Assembly: GCA_011390935.1 (NCBI GenBank)
Contig: JAABRL010000024.1
Span: 1-64,000 of the forward strand
Source: Gemmatimonas sp.
Lineage (GTDB): Bacteria; Gemmatimonadota; Gemmatimonadetes; Gemmatimonadales; Gemmatimonadaceae
Direction: 5' to 3'
DNA: 64,000 bases
Under the pieces are notes generated by a model that made no database searches, was not told the DNA's origin, and saw nothing but the letters and a program-made list of their open reading frames with translations. The position numbers and the translations under genes are program-made. Of this stretch, positions 1-7,975 are shown in pieces. How positions within the stretch are numbered: the first letter of the stretch is position 1; each line of letters begins with the position of its first letter.

Positions 1-397
1 ACGTGAGGCCGTACACGCAGCACGCACTGCCGCTGAGAATCGTGGCCGTGCGGCGCATGCGCAGTCCCACGCGCAACGAGCCGAAGGCGGGGCACATGCT
101 CTGCGGCTGATCGTGCGGCCCCTTGGGATAGTCGGCCGCGTACTGATCGAGGGTGTCACTCTTCCCCGCAGCGCGCGCTGCGGCAAGCATCTCGTCGGCG
201 CCGGCGTGACAGCCGAGGCCGTCCTGCTTCGTGGCGTCCACGTTGATGGCGTTCGCATCGACCACGGGGAGCGCCCTGCCGCTCGCACCGCCGGGACCAC
301 ATCCCATGCCGCCGGGCTGGTCCGCGTCGTTCACCATCGGGCTGCTGCCGGCGTCGTCGTACACGACCTCGCCGGCGGCCTTCGCGTCGGAACTCAT
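1..397 (-). CDS. bchY: chlorophyllide a reductase subunit Y, N-terminal part (cut by window edge)
   Basis: BchY is one of the two catalytic subunits (with BchZ) of the nitrogenase-like chlorophyllide a reductase, which reduces ring B of chlorin to bacteriochlorin. The visible 132 residues start MSSDAKAAGE and run off the left edge. They contain GLGCHAG and CPAFGSLRVGLRMRR followed by SGSACCVYG, a segment I recognise from BchY, with cysteines expected to bind the Fe-S cluster and substrate. The ATG lies 11 bases after the bchX stop, and a GAGG Shine-Dalgarno overlaps that stop codon. The gene therefore belongs to the bchC-bchX-bchY transcript, with bchZ expected beyond the edge. The frame is open to the window end. 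Confidence 0.93.
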   Translation of the reverse strand, partial: MSSDAKAAGEVVYDDAGSSPMVNDADQPGGMGCGPGGASGRALPVVDANAINVDATKQDGLGCHAGADEMLAAARAAGKSDTLDQYAADYPKGPHDQPQSMCPAFGSLRVGLRMRRTATILSGSACCVYGLT

Positions 398-408
398 GCG
401 TGCGATCC

Positions 409-1404
409 TCAGACGGTATCGTAGACGACTTCGAGCGTGGGCTTCACCACGTCTTCCGTGCCGCACATGTCGAACATGGTGGCCGGCTCGAGCACGAAAT
501 CGCGACCGGTGGTTTCCGCCGAGAAGAGGTCGAGCAGCGCATCCATGCTGAGCGGCTTCGGGCGCACGGGCGGCGCGTCGGCCACGTTCTGCGCGAGTTC
601 GCCGAACAGCGGACCCCACTGTCCCTCGGGGAAGCCGATGATCTCATAGTTGGCGCTCTTGCGACGGATGTCGTCGTCCTGCGGCACCTTGGCGAGCACG
701 GGAATCGCGGCCTTCTCGGCAAACTTCGCAGCTTCGCCGGTGCCGTCGTCCTTGTTGATCACCATGCCGGCCACACCCACGTTGCCGCCGAGCTTGCGGA
801 AATATTCCACGGCGTTGCAGACGTTGTTGGCCACATACAGCGACTGCATGTCGTTCGACGCCACCACGATCACCTTCTGGCACATGTCGCGCGCGATCGG
901 CAAGCCGAAACCGCCGCACACCACGTCGCCGAGGAAGTCGAGCAGCACGAAGTCGAAGCCCCAGTCATGGAAGCCGAGCTTCTCGAGAATCTCGAAGCCG
1001 TGAATGATGCCGCGGCCACCGCAGCCACGACCCACTTCGGGGCCACCGAGTTCCATGGCGAACACGCCGCCGCGCTTGAAGCACACGTCGCCGATCTTCA
1101 CCTCTTCACCGGCGAGCTTCTTCTTGGAGCTCACTTCGAGAATGGTGGGGCAGGCCTTTCCGCCGAAGAGCAGCGAGGTGGTGTCGCTCTTGGGATCGCA
1201 GCCGATGAGCAGCACCTTCTTGCCCTGCTGCGCCATCATGTACGAGAGATTGGCGAGCGTGAAGCTCTTGCCGATGCCACCCTTGCCGTAGATGGCGATG
1301 ATCTGCGTTTCCTTGGTCACCGGTCCCGTATGCACGGTCTCGGGTTCACTGTTCGCTTCAGCGCGGACGTTGCTGTGCAGCTGATGCAGGGCGTTGTCAC
1401 TCAT
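409..1404 (-). CDS. bchX: chlorophyllide a reductase iron protein X
   Basis: BchX is the NifH-like ATP-dependent reductase that passes electrons to BchYZ in bacteriochlorophyll synthesis. At 331 residues it has the usual family length. The P-loop GKGGIGKS lies at residues 40-47. The two Fe4S4 ligands of the dimer are C128 in EVGRGCGGRG and C163 in DVVCGGFG. The frame is open further upstream, but this ATG overlaps the bchC stop in an ATGA arrangement and gives the expected N-terminus, so translation is probably coupled to bchC. Gene order bchC-bchX-bchY is that of purple bacteria. Confidence 0.96.
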   Translation of the reverse strand: MSDNALHQLHSNVRAEANSEPETVHTGPVTKETQIIAIYGKGGIGKSFTLANLSYMMAQQGKKVLLIGCDPKSDTTSLLFGGKACPTILEVSSKKKLAGEEVKIGDVCFKRGGVFAMELGGPEVGRGCGGRGIIHGFEILEKLGFHDWGFDFVLLDFLGDVVCGGFGLPIARDMCQKVIVVASNDMQSLYVANNVCNAVEYFRKLGGNVGVAGMVINKDDGTGEAAKFAEKAAIPVLAKVPQDDDIRRKSANYEIIGFPEGQWGPLFGELAQNVADAPPVRPKPLSMDALLDLFSAETTGRDFVLEPATMFDMCGTEDVVKPTLEVVYDTV

Positions 1405-2342
1405 GCGGCGGAGCTCCAGTCGAGGATCATCTTGACGCACTCGGGATCGGTAAAGGCAGTGACGTAGGCCGCATCGGCAAGCGACGCGTCCTGGCGGTGG
1501 GTAATCAGTCCGTCGAGGTCGAGCGTGCCGCTGTTGGCGAGCTCGGCCACGGCGACCAGGTCGCCAGGCGCCCACTGCGCCGCCACGGTGAGCGTGGCCT
1601 CGCGCAGGAACGCCGGCGGAAACACAAACGACACGGGCTCATGGTAGAAGCCGGCGAGCACGATCGTGCCCTGCGGCTTGAGTCGACCAATGAGCGTATC
1701 GAGCAGGCCATTGGCGCCGCTCACTTCCTGAATGCAGTGATACGCGGTGCCGACATCCTCATCGGGGTGCACCACGCGATAACCGGTGGCCCCCGTCATG
1801 CGAATCGGATTCACTTCCCACACGGTCGGGGCGGCCCCGCCGAGCACGAGCGTGAGGCGCGCGATGAGGCGGCCGAGCGCGCCGTGTCCGATGATGAGAT
1901 CGGGGAGCGGGCGCTTGCCCACGCCGAGTGCATGGTACGCCGTGGCCGCGAGCGCAAAGAGCACCCCCTTCTCGCCCACGGCATCGGTAATGGGGACGGT
2001 GCGTGCGCCCGGCACCACGACGCGTGCGGCCTGTCCGCCGAAGAGACCGCGCGCCCCTTCGAATCCCTTGGAGCCGGCAATGAAGACGAGCTGGCCTACA
2101 GTGCGACCACTGTCGGGACCGGCCTGAATGATCTCGCCCACGGCCTCGTACCCCGGGACCAGCGGGTAGCCGAGTCCGGGGAAGGGGGGCATGGTGCCGG
2201 TATATAGAAGGCGCTCGGTGCCGGTGCTGATGCCCGACCAGCGAATGGCCACCACGACGTCGTCGTCGGCAGGCGGTACGAGATTGAGTCGTCGGAGCGC
2301 TAGCGTTTCAGGCTGCTCGAACACAACGGCCAACGTGTCCAC
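1401..2342 (-). CDS. bchC: bacteriochlorophyllide a dehydrogenase BchC
   Basis: BchC is a zinc-free member of the medium-chain alcohol dehydrogenase-like group. It oxidises the C3 hydroxyethyl group to the acetyl group of bacteriochlorophyllide a. The frame is open to 2420, but a GTG at 2342 starts VDTLAVVFEQPE, matching the known family N-terminus. This gives 313 residues, the usual length, and GAGG lies five bases upstream. The nucleotide-binding stretch LIIGHGALGRLIARL follows the N-terminal GroES-like part. It is the first gene after the tandem PpsR-type boxes at 2399-2442 and overlaps bchX by four bases. Confidence 0.93.
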   Translation of the reverse strand: MDTLAVVFEQPETLALRRLNLVPPADDDVVVAIRWSGISTGTERLLYTGTMPPFPGLGYPLVPGYEAVGEIIQAGPDSGRTVGQLVFIAGSKGFEGARGLFGGQAARVVVPGARTVPITDAVGEKGVLFALAATAYHALGVGKRPLPDLIIGHGALGRLIARLTLVLGGAAPTVWEVNPIRMTGATGYRVVHPDEDVGTAYHCIQEVSGANGLLDTLIGRLKPQGTIVLAGFYHEPVSFVFPPAFLREATLTVAAQWAPGDLVAVAELANSGTLDLDGLITHRQDASLADAAYVTAFTDPECVKMILDWSSAA

Positions 2343-2398
2343 GGAACCTCGGAACTGGAGGGAGGGCAGGCGGGAGGAGCCCCGTCCGTCAGATGAAG

Positions 2399-2442
2399 TG
2401 TAAACTGAACGTGACACCACGGTCTGTCAATAAATCCCGACA
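2399..2442 (-). promoter_or_regulatory. tandem PpsR/CrtJ-type palindromes upstream of bchC
   Basis: Two exact TGT-N12-ACA motifs occur, at 2399-2416 and 2425-2442, separated by 8 bases. This is the consensus and spacing established for CrtJ/PpsR repression of bchC in Rhodobacter. On the minus strand a TTGACA (plus-strand TGTCAA, 2425-2430) overlaps the outer box and would be the -35 element of bchC. The -10 element is unclear; the inner box occupies its expected place. The repressor itself is not encoded in this window. Confidence 0.85.
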
Positions 2443-2479
2443 AAGTCGTTCGGATCACATTCGAGGCGTGCAGCGGGGC

Positions 2480-2521
2480 TCACCGGTGGCGGTGGCGCGA
2501 ACGCCTTCCGCCCACCGGTGA
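2480..2521 (-). terminator. strong stem-loop between crtF and bchC
   Basis: TCACCGGTGG at 2480-2489 pairs perfectly with CCACCGGTGA at 2512-2521, a 10-bp stem with further CGG/CCG pairing inside the loop. It starts one base after the crtF stop codon. There is no U-run after it on the minus strand, so it could be a Rho-type or processing hairpin that ends or stabilises the crtF message before the bchC promoter, and not a classical intrinsic terminator. Confidence 0.55.
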
Positions 2522-2522
2522 A

Positions 2523-3854
2523 TCAGGCCTCGGCGACGATCAGGCCGGTCTGGATCGGGTAGCGCGTGGGGTACACGCGGGTCTTCCGGAAACCGGCGGC
2601 GTGGATCATGGCGCGCAGTTCGTCGGGCCGGCGGGCGCGTCCCTTGCCCATGGCCAGCAGGTAGAAGTTGAAGTACGCGTCGCCCACGGGCTCGGCCGAG
2701 CGCACCCCCGACATCGCTTCGGCCACGAGCAGCGTGCCGCCGGCGGGCAGGGCGGCGTGCACCTTGCGCAGCAGGCGCTGCACCGACTCGTCGTCGTGGT
2801 CGAGCAGCACGCGCACCAGGGAGATCACATCGGCGCCGATGGGGAGCGGGTCGGCGTGGAAGTTGCCGCCCACGGTAGACGACCGGTGAGCGAGCCCTGC
2901 CTTGGCGAGTCGGGCCTCGGCCCGCGCGGTCACGGCCGGCAGGTCGAACAGCTGCAGGCGGAGGTTGCCGTGACGCTCGCCGGCGTGGCTGAGGAACACG
3001 CCCTCGCCGCCGCCCACGTCGAGCAGACAACGGTGGCGGGACAGGTCGTAGGCGTCGAGCACGTCGCTGGCCAACGGCGGGAGCGTGGCCGCCATCATCT
3101 CGGAGTACGAGGCCACACGGGCGTCGTCGATGGCCTGGGGGCGGGGCGCGTCGGCGTAGGGCCAATAACGCGAAAGCTCCGTCCGGAAGTCGCTACCGGA
3201 GCGGAGCAGGGTGACGGGGTCGGCCAGATCGCCGTACGCCATGGCGTGGTGACGAATCAGCGCCACGAGCCCGGCGTTGCCGACCATGGGGGCGCCGAGC
3301 GGGCCGAGGGCGATGCGGCCGCCACGGCGACGGGCGAACAGCTTGAGCGAGCAGGCGGCGCGGATCAGCCGCTCCGTGGCCACCGGGGGGAGGCCGGTCT
3401 GGGCGCCGATCTGCTCAGCCGTGAGCGGTCCCTTGGCCAGCAGGTCGAAGAGTCCGAGCTCCACGCAGGCGTACAGCGTCTGCGTGTAGACAAAGCCGGC
3501 CATGAGGTCGAAGAGAGCGCGGCTTCGGCGGAGCGCGACGGGGCGCGTGAGCGGGAAGCGGGCGGCCCAGCGCTGGAATCCTTCGGTGGCCACAAAGGCG
3601 TTCCACCGATCGCGCCAGCGCTCCCAGAAGGGGGCGTCTTCGAGCGCCGCACCGCGGCTCTCGCGGGGGCGTGCCTCGTCGGGGGCGGCGGCACGGAGGT
3701 CGCGGGCGCGGGCGTCAGGCGCCACGGCGTCGGGGAGGACGTCGGCCAGCGAGCGGTCTGGGGGCGTCACCGAGGACACCCGGAAGTGGGACGAGCGGGC
3801 AACGGGGAGCCGTGGGGAGCCGCGGACCGGGTCGCTGGATGCGCCCACGATCAC
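2523..3854 (-). CDS. crtF: demethylspheroidene / hydroxyneurosporene O-methyltransferase CrtF
   Basis: CrtF methylates the tertiary hydroxyl at C1 of acyclic carotenoids using S-adenosylmethionine (spheroidene/spirilloxanthin branch). The 443-residue product has an N-terminal dimerisation winged-helix region (about residues 110-200) and a class I methyltransferase fold with the SAM motif LLDVGGGEG at 277-285. The C-terminus DAYFNFYLLAMGKGR is typical of this family. The first 60 or so residues are low-complexity, so the GTG start at 3854 may be too early; GTG codons further in are possible. It is transcribed away from bchI behind a TTGACA-N17-TATCGT promoter and lies upstream of bchC, as in purple-bacterial clusters. 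Confidence 0.92.
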   Translation of the reverse strand: MIVGASSDPVRGSPRLPVARSSHFRVSSVTPPDRSLADVLPDAVAPDARARDLRAAAPDEARPRESRGAALEDAPFWERWRDRWNAFVATEGFQRWAARFPLTRPVALRRSRALFDLMAGFVYTQTLYACVELGLFDLLAKGPLTAEQIGAQTGLPPVATERLIRAACSLKLFARRRGGRIALGPLGAPMVGNAGLVALIRHHAMAYGDLADPVTLLRSGSDFRTELSRYWPYADAPRPQAIDDARVASYSEMMAATLPPLASDVLDAYDLSRHRCLLDVGGGEGVFLSHAGERHGNLRLQLFDLPAVTARAEARLAKAGLAHRSSTVGGNFHADPLPIGADVISLVRVLLDHDDESVQRLLRKVHAALPAGGTLLVAEAMSGVRSAEPVGDAYFNFYLLAMGKGRARRPDELRAMIHAAGFRKTRVYPTRYPIQTGLIVAEA

Positions 3855-3906
3855 GGTGGCGGTGACGGTGATGGAGCCATGATGTCACCATCACGCTCTG
3901 GTGCCG

Positions 3907-3935
3907 ACGATAGTGCGCCCCTCACAGAGTGTCAA
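3907..3935 (-). promoter_or_regulatory. sigma-70-type promoter for crtF
   Basis: On the minus strand a perfect TTGACA (3935-3930) is followed after 17 bases by TATCGT (3912-3907), matching four of six -10 positions. Transcription would start near 3900, about 45 bases before the GTG of crtF. The -35 hexamer overlaps the PpsR-type box at 3930-3947, so repressor binding would block polymerase directly. Confidence 0.7.
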
Positions 3936-3972
3936 GCGAAGTGTACAGTTGGCGTGTGAGGGCTTAATTACA
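3930..3972. promoter_or_regulatory. tandem PpsR/CrtJ-type palindromes in the crtF-bchI divergent promoter
   Basis: Two exact TGT-N12-ACA motifs at 3930-3947 and 3955-3972 are separated by 7 bases. The left one overlaps the crtF -35 box. The right one ends five bases before the bchI ATG, so it covers the place where bchI would need its ribosome-binding site or -10 element (TTAATT at 3964-3969 is a possible -10). Placement suggests shared aerobic/light repression of both divergent units. Confidence 0.83.
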
Positions 3973-3977
3973 CGCCC

Positions 3978-5009
3978 ATGCGCCATGTCTATCCATTCAG
4001 TGCCATCGTTGGGCAGGACGAGATGAAGCTCGCCCTGCTCCTGACCGCCGTTGACCCCTCCATTGGCGGGGTCATGGTGTTCGGAGACCGCGGTACGGGC
4101 AAAAGCACCGCAGTGCGCGGGCTGGCCGGCCTGCTGCCGCCCATGACCGTCGTCGCGGGGTGCCGCTATGGCTGCGCCATCCCGTCGGGGGACAGCGGCT
4201 GCGGCTACTGCGACCGCGGACATGCCGGCCACGAGAAGATTCACAAGGCCAAGGCGCCGGTGCCCGTGGTGGATCTGCCACTCGGCGCCACGGAAGATCG
4301 TGTGGTAGGTGCGCTCGACCTCGAGAAGGCGCTCACGACCGGCGAGAAGGCGTTCGAGCCCGGACTGCTCGCGCGTGCGCACCGCGGCTTCCTGTATGTG
4401 GATGAAGTGAACCTGCTCGAAGACCATCTGGTGGATCTGCTGCTCGACGCGGCGGCCACCGGCGAGAATGTGGTGGAGCGCGAGGGCGTGAGCATTCGGC
4501 ACCCGGCGAAGTTCGTGCTCGTGGGCAGCGGCAATCCGGAAGAGGGGGAGCTGCGTCCGCAGCTGCTCGATCGCTTCGGACTCGCGGTCGATGTGAAGAC
4601 GCCCACCGACCTCAGCATGCGCATCGAGGTGATCCGTCGTCGTGATGCGTTCGATCGCGATCCGGATGCGTTCGTGCAGCATTGGGAGAAAGCGGAGAAG
4701 GTGGTGCGCAAGCGCATCGTGAAGGGACGCGAGCATCTCGCGACGGCCACCGTGCCCGATGCCGTTCTGGAGCGTGCGACGGCGCTGTGCGCGCAGCTCG
4801 GCACGGACGGCTTGCGCGGTGAACTCACGCTGCTGCGCACGGTGCGTGCGTACGCGGCCCTCGAAGGGCACGAGGAAGCCACGCTCGACGATCTGCGACA
4901 CATTGCACCGTTGTGCCTGCGGCATCGTCTGCGTCGCAACGTCCTCGATGAAGCGAGCAGCACCACGCGTGTGCAGCGTGCGCTCGACGAACTCTACGCG
5001 GTGGCGTGA
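3978..5009 (+). CDS. bchI: magnesium chelatase ATPase subunit I
   Basis: BchI is the AAA+ ATPase of magnesium chelatase, which with BchD and BchH inserts Mg2+ into protoporphyrin IX. The 343-residue product has Walker A GDRGTGKS at residues 36-43, Walker [10 protein letters not shown] near 139-147, and the family signature [19 protein letters not shown]. An insertion between about residues 60 and 92 carries four cysteines (C62, C66, C75, C78) that could bind a metal. No Shine-Dalgarno is visible; a PpsR-type box lies just before the ATG, so a leaderless or very short leader message is possible. The GTGA overlap with bchD couples the two subunits. Confidence 0.96.
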   Translation: MRHVYPFSAIVGQDEMKLALLLTAVDPSIGGVMVFGDRGTGKSTAVRGLAGLLPPMTVVAGCRYGCAIPSGDSGCGYCDRGHAGHEKIHKAKAPVPVVDLPLGATEDRVVGALDLEKALTTGEKAFEPGLLARAHRGFLYVDEVNLLEDHLVDLLLDAAATGENVVEREGVSIRHPAKFVLVGSGNPEEGELRPQLLDRFGLAVDVKTPTDLSMRIEVIRRRDAFDRDPDAFVQHWEKAEKVVRKRIVKGREHLATATVPDAVLERATALCAQLGTDGLRGELTLLRTVRAYAALEGHEEATLDDLRHIAPLCLRHRLRRNVLDEASSTTRVQRALDELYAVA

Positions 5010-6877
5010 CCACCGTGACCGTCGCGCCGATGATGGATGCGCTCGAAGCGCCCACCCGCGTGTGGAATGACGCGGAGCTGATCGCGGCGTTGGTCGCGAT
5101 CGATCCGACGTTGCTCGGCGGTGTGGTGCTCGATCATCCGTCGCACGACGCGGCGCGCGAGTGGCTCACGTTGTTGCGCGCGTGTCTGCCCGAGGGCGCG
5201 CCGATGCGCCGACTGCCGGCGAGCGTGACCGACGATCGGCTGTTTGGCGGTGTGGATCTGGCGGCGACGCTCACGACCGGTCGTTTGGTGGTGGAGCCAG
5301 GGGTGCTGGCAGCGAGTGATGGTGGTGTGGTGGTGCTGCCCATGGCCGAGCGTGCATCGGCGAGTGTGCTGGCTGGGCTCGTGGAAGTGCTCGATGCGCA
5401 CGCGGTGCGTGTGGAACGCGAGGGAATTGCGGCGCGGCATCACGCGCGCGTGGCCCTTGTGTGCTACGACGAAAGCGCGGATGACGAAGCGCTGCCGCAG
5501 GCGCTCGTGGACCGGTTGGCGTTTCGTTTGATCGGCCTGCACGTGTTCGCGTGCAGTGCGCGCACGCGTGAGGCGCTGTCGGCCGCCGTTGCTGCCGCAC
5601 GCGCGCGTCATGCGCAGGTCGCCGATGGTGGGGATTGGTTGGGGGCGGTGTGTGAACTGTCGAGTGCCTACGGCATCACGTCATTGCGTGCGCCGCTGCT
5701 GGCGTGGCGCGCGGCCCGTGCCCATGCGGCGCTCGCGGGACGCGATGTGGTGACGGAAGACGACGCCACGGTGGCCTCACGGTTGGTGCTGCTGCCGCGC
5801 GCGGTGACGATGCCGGCACCGCCGCCCGAGGCGCAGGAGGAGTCGCCACCGCCGCCGCCGGATCAGCCACCGCCCGACGAGCCACCACCACCGCCTCCCG
5901 AGGCTGAGCAGGAGGAGCGCCCAGACGAGCAGCCGGACACGCCCCCCGACGAACCGGACACGCCGCCCGACAGCGACGATGCGTCGGACGACGCGCGTCC
6001 ACCGTCGGACATTCTGCGTGATGCGGTCACGTCGTCGCTGCCGCCTGGCATGCTCGAGCAACTGCTCGCGCGCAGCGCGGCGATGCGAGGCGTGCAGGGA
6101 CGCGTGGGCGAGGAGACGGTGAGTCTGCTGCGCGGACGTCCGCGTGGATCGCGCCAGGGAGAGCCGCGAGGTGGTGCGCGCCTGCATCTGCTCGAGACGT
6201 TGCGCACTGCGGCGCCGTGGCAGAAGGTGCGTGGCCGCATGGATCGCACGCAGCGGGTTGCACTACGCAAGGATGATTTTCGGGTGCGGCGCTTCATTGA
6301 GCGCTCGGGGACCACGGTGATCTTCGTGGTGGATGCGAGTGGATCGTCGGCGCTGGCGCGGTTGAGTGAAGCGAAGGGGGCGATCGAGTTGCTGCTCGCG
6401 GAGAGTTATGCCCGGCGTGATCGGGTGAGTCTGATCGCGTTTCGTGGCACCACGGCCGACACGCTGTTGCCGGCGACGCGCGCCCTCGCGCGTGCGAAGA
6501 AGGTGCTGGCCGCGCTGCCGGGTGGTGGTGGGACGCCCATGGCCACGGCGATCGACGCGGCGGCGCTTGCAGGCTTGGCGGCGCAGCGATCGGGGTCGTC
6601 GCCGCTCGTGGTGTTTCTCACGGACGGGCGGGCGAACATTGCGCGCGATGGCACGCCGGGACGAGGCAAGGCCGGCGAAGACGCGTTGGCGAGTGCGCGC
6701 GCGTTTGCGCAGTCGCGGTTGTCGTCGCTCTTCGTGGACACGTCGCTGCGTCCTGATGCGCCCACGCGCGCGCTCGCGGCCGCGATGGGCGCGCGGTATG
6801 TACCGTTGCCAAGCGCCAACAGTTCGGCGTTGAGCGGATTGGTACGCACGGTGCAACAGCAGGCGGCGGGCACATGA
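5006..6877 (+). CDS. bchD: magnesium chelatase subunit D
   Basis: BchD is the non-catalytic AAA+ partner that forms the double hexamer with BchI and contacts BchH. The 623-residue product has an N-terminal AAA+-like part without an intact Walker A, then a Pro/acidic linker (about residues 270-335, many PPPP and PDE repeats). The C-terminal von Willebrand A domain carries the MIDAS motif D443-A-S445-G-S447 and the later TDGRAN. The start is a GTG overlapping the bchI stop by four bases. In Rhodobacter the next gene is bchO; here a puhE-like gene follows instead. Confidence 0.95.
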   Translation: MTTVTVAPMMDALEAPTRVWNDAELIAALVAIDPTLLGGVVLDHPSHDAAREWLTLLRACLPEGAPMRRLPASVTDDRLFGGVDLAATLTTGRLVVEPGVLAASDGGVVVLPMAERASASVLAGLVEVLDAHAVRVEREGIAARHHARVALVCYDESADDEALPQALVDRLAFRLIGLHVFACSARTREALSAAVAAARARHAQVADGGDWLGAVCELSSAYGITSLRAPLLAWRAARAHAALAGRDVVTEDDATVASRLVLLPRAVTMPAPPPEAQEESPPPPPDQPPPDEPPPPPPEAEQEERPDEQPDTPPDEPDTPPDSDDASDDARPPSDILRDAVTSSLPPGMLEQLLARSAAMRGVQGRVGEETVSLLRGRPRGSRQGEPRGGARLHLLETLRTAAPWQKVRGRMDRTQRVALRKDDFRVRRFIERSGTTVIFVVDASGSSALARLSEAKGAIELLLAESYARRDRVSLIAFRGTTADTLLPATRALARAKKVLAALPGGGGTPMATAIDAAALAGLAAQRSGSSPLVVFLTDGRANIARDGTPGRGKAGEDALASARAFAQSRLSSLFVDTSLRPDAPTRALAAAMGARYVPLPSANSSALSGLVRTVQQQAAGT

Positions 6878-6927
6878 AGCAGGATCTGGTCGTGAGCGGA
6901 TTGAATGCGGGGCAGGGCCATGAGTGA
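6874..6927 (+). other. 17-codon mini-ORF bridging bchD and puhE
   Basis: An ATG at 6874 overlaps the bchD stop (ATGA) and opens a frame encoding MKQDLVVSGLNAGQGHE. It stops at 6925-6927, five bases past the puhE ATG at 6920. Such an arrangement could carry terminating ribosomes from bchD to puhE. There is no evidence that the peptide itself has a function. Confidence 0.3.
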
Positions 6928-7810
6928 CGCCACCGCTGCCGGTCGCGAGTCGCTCGACGCGGTCGTTACGCCTGCGCGCCCGTCGCTGCTGGATCGCGTG
7001 CTGCTGCGCGCCTCGACGCAGCAGGTGATTGCGGTGCGCGAGACACCGCTGCGCGTGTTGTTGCGCTCGGTCACCTTCGTGGTGCTGTACTGGTGGTTTG
7101 CGACCGGTGCGATCTTTGCGCTGGAGCGCAGTCCCACGACGCGCGGGGCGGGGCTCATGCTGGCGATTGCGCTAGGTGTGATGGGCGTGGTGTTGCTGGT
7201 GCGCGCGCGCAACGATGCGTCACCGCTGGGTGCGCGGCGCTCGTTTCTCGGGGGCGCGTTCCTGTGGAGTCTGGTGCAGGTGGCGTTCTACGGGGGCTGG
7301 CTGGTGGGCCCGCAGGGGTTCGCCGTGCACGTGCCGGTCCAACCGCCATCGCTGGCATTCGCGACACAAGCGGTGATCAGCATGTTGTGGTACCAGCTGG
7401 CGATGCTCTTCACACTATGGCTGGCGTTCAGCATCACGTGGGACCGCATCAACCGCACGGGATGGTGGGCGCTCGCGGTGTTCTACACCACGCATCAGTT
7501 GGCGTGCATCAGCATCTTCCTCGGCGTCGAGAATCCGGGGCGCGGGTTCTTTCCCACAGATCTCGTGTTCCTCGAGTCCTACTTCGGCCCGGCGCGGAAC
7601 TCGCTCTTCCTGATCTTCTCGGTGGCGGCGCTGCTGGTGCTCACGCTGACGCTCACGATCAAGGCGCTACGTGCCACCATGCCCATGCGTCGGCAGGCGC
7701 TGACGCTGCTCACCGTGCTCGGCACGCTCGGTGTGCTCGAACTGCTGGTGCTGGGGCTCGCGGTGCAGCTGAACTTGTGGGACACGTTCCTGGAGTTCCG
7801 CGGGTACTGA
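6920..7810 (+). CDS. puhE: photosynthetic complex assembly protein PuhE (DUF3623-like)
   Basis: This 296-residue membrane protein resembles PuhE, a factor for assembly and bacteriochlorophyll supply of the photosynthetic reaction centre in purple bacteria. Landmarks are YWWFATGAIFALER in the first membrane segment, the central MLWYQLAMLF, and a C-terminal part with SIFLGVENPGRGFFP, LVFLESYFGPARNSLFLIFS, matching the order of the DUF3623 family. About seven hydrophobic helices are visible. The frame also opens at 6905, but the ATG at 6920 has GGGGCAGGG just upstream. It is not next to puhA here, unlike most clusters, and it is the last photosynthesis gene on this side. Confidence 0.82.
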   Translation: MSDATAAGRESLDAVVTPARPSLLDRVLLRASTQQVIAVRETPLRVLLRSVTFVVLYWWFATGAIFALERSPTTRGAGLMLAIALGVMGVVLLVRARNDASPLGARRSFLGGAFLWSLVQVAFYGGWLVGPQGFAVHVPVQPPSLAFATQAVISMLWYQLAMLFTLWLAFSITWDRINRTGWWALAVFYTTHQLACISIFLGVENPGRGFFPTDLVFLESYFGPARNSLFLIFSVAALLVLTLTLTIKALRATMPMRRQALTLLTVLGTLGVLELLVLGLAVQLNLWDTFLEFRGY

Positions 7811-7841
7811 CTTGCGCGGGGGCGGTTCCGGAACGGCGACA

Positions 7842-7960
7842 GCAACCGAGTTGACCAAGACGGGAAGAATGGATCAAGGATGAACAAGGCGTCGCGGCTC
7901 GGATGTCTTGTTCGGCTTGATCTCTTCTTTCCTGCTTCCCCGGCTCAGTTGCGGTTGCGG
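7842..7960. repeat. dispersed intergenic hairpin repeat, copy 1
   Basis: An imperfect inverted repeat has a left arm running GCAACCGAG..GGGAAGAATGGATCAAGG..GAACAAGG and a right arm that is its near-complement, TTGTTC..CTTGATCTCTTCTTT..CAGTTGCGGTTGC. The arms are about 50 bases with a loop of about 20. It is nearly identical to copy 2 over more than 100 bases, indicating recent tandem duplication. It could also serve as a bidirectional terminator between the convergent puhE and permease genes. Confidence 0.8.
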
Positions 7961-7975
7961 TTTTCGCGGGTCACT

